Shown here piece after piece: positions 15,369 to 15,396 of a stretch of DNA of 15,396 nucleotides. Position numbers and translations under genes: made by a program. Numbering within the stretch: the stretch's first letter is position 1; every line of letters starts with the position of its first letter. The notes beneath the pieces are model-generated. The model was not told the DNA's origin. It made no database searches and saw nothing but the letters and a program-made list of their open reading frames with translations. The stretch lies in assembly GCA_002338515.1 (NCBI GenBank), contig DDIL01000112.1:1-15396 (forward strand). The letters are read 5' to 3'. This stretch comes from Glaciecola sp. UBA1851. GTDB lineage: Bacteria; Pseudomonadota; Gammaproteobacteria; Enterobacterales; Alteromonadaceae.

Positions 15369-15390
15369 TTAGGTTAAGCAACAAACCCAA
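15369..15390. repeat. Degenerate dispersed inverted repeat (TTAGGTT...AACCCAA)
   Basis: TTAGGTT at 15369-15375 and AACCCAA at 15384-15390 pair with one mismatch. The motif, with its TTAGGTTAAGCAACAAACCC core, resembles a family of interspersed repeats common between genes in marine gammaproteobacteria. It is cut by the window edge, so its full form is not visible. Confidence 0.35.
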
Positions 15391-15396
15391 TGCCAG

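Noticed and set aside
15160..15372. 70-codon plus-strand frame across the tandem repeats
   Set aside because: The Pro/His/Ser-rich translation is produced by the repeated palindromes; no ribosome site.

Overview
The window looks like a chromosomal segment of an AT-rich marine gammaproteobacterium, most likely of the Alteromonadales. That placement is an inference from the gene set (CcoG, a MoeB that matches the E. coli protein in length and zinc cysteines, GlnK-AmtB, a large RND/MMPL operon) and from the dispersed palindromic repeats at the right edge. No rRNA, tRNA, CRISPR, integrase or transposase was seen.

Left part (1-4255): the 5' end of ccoG (cbb3 oxidase maturation, minus strand) leaves the window at base 1. 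After a 400-base gap comes a minus-strand pair, a sulfide:quinone oxidoreductase (sqr) overlapping by 20 bases a periplasmic DUF3365 c-type cytochrome. Divergent from them is a sigma-54 activator whose N-terminal PAS-like domain carries three cysteines with the spacing remembered for FisR, the sulfane-sulfur sensor of Cupriavidus. The sqr leader contains a good -24/-12-like element, and 110-145 bases upstream of its predicted start lies a doubled GTCA-N5-GTCA motif with 21-base spacing. Together these read as a self-contained sulfide/polysulfide response unit: the sensor detects sulfane sulfur, activates sqr with sigma-54, and SQR feeds sulfide electrons to quinone, with the DUF3365 haem protein as an unexplained partner.

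Centre (4256-6100): glnK-amtB, the standard ammonium transport and nitrogen-signalling pair, closed by a strong bidirectional hairpin terminator.

Right-centre (6124-11155, minus strand): a four-gene envelope operon in the order MMPL/RND transporter, LolA-like periplasmic protein, acidic-linker outer-membrane beta-barrel, and a small DUF2892 membrane protein. A second -24/-12-like element resembling the sqr one lies just upstream of the transporter gene. A 956-residue exported protein follows (11311-14181), combining a zinc-peptidase-like domain, a TolB-like propeller and a probable C-terminal barrel. Then comes moeB (14307-15059).

The right edge (15129-15390) is non-coding and holds three tandem copies of a roughly 60-base unit, each with a perfect TTCCCAC/GTGGGAA hairpin, plus a degenerate second repeat.
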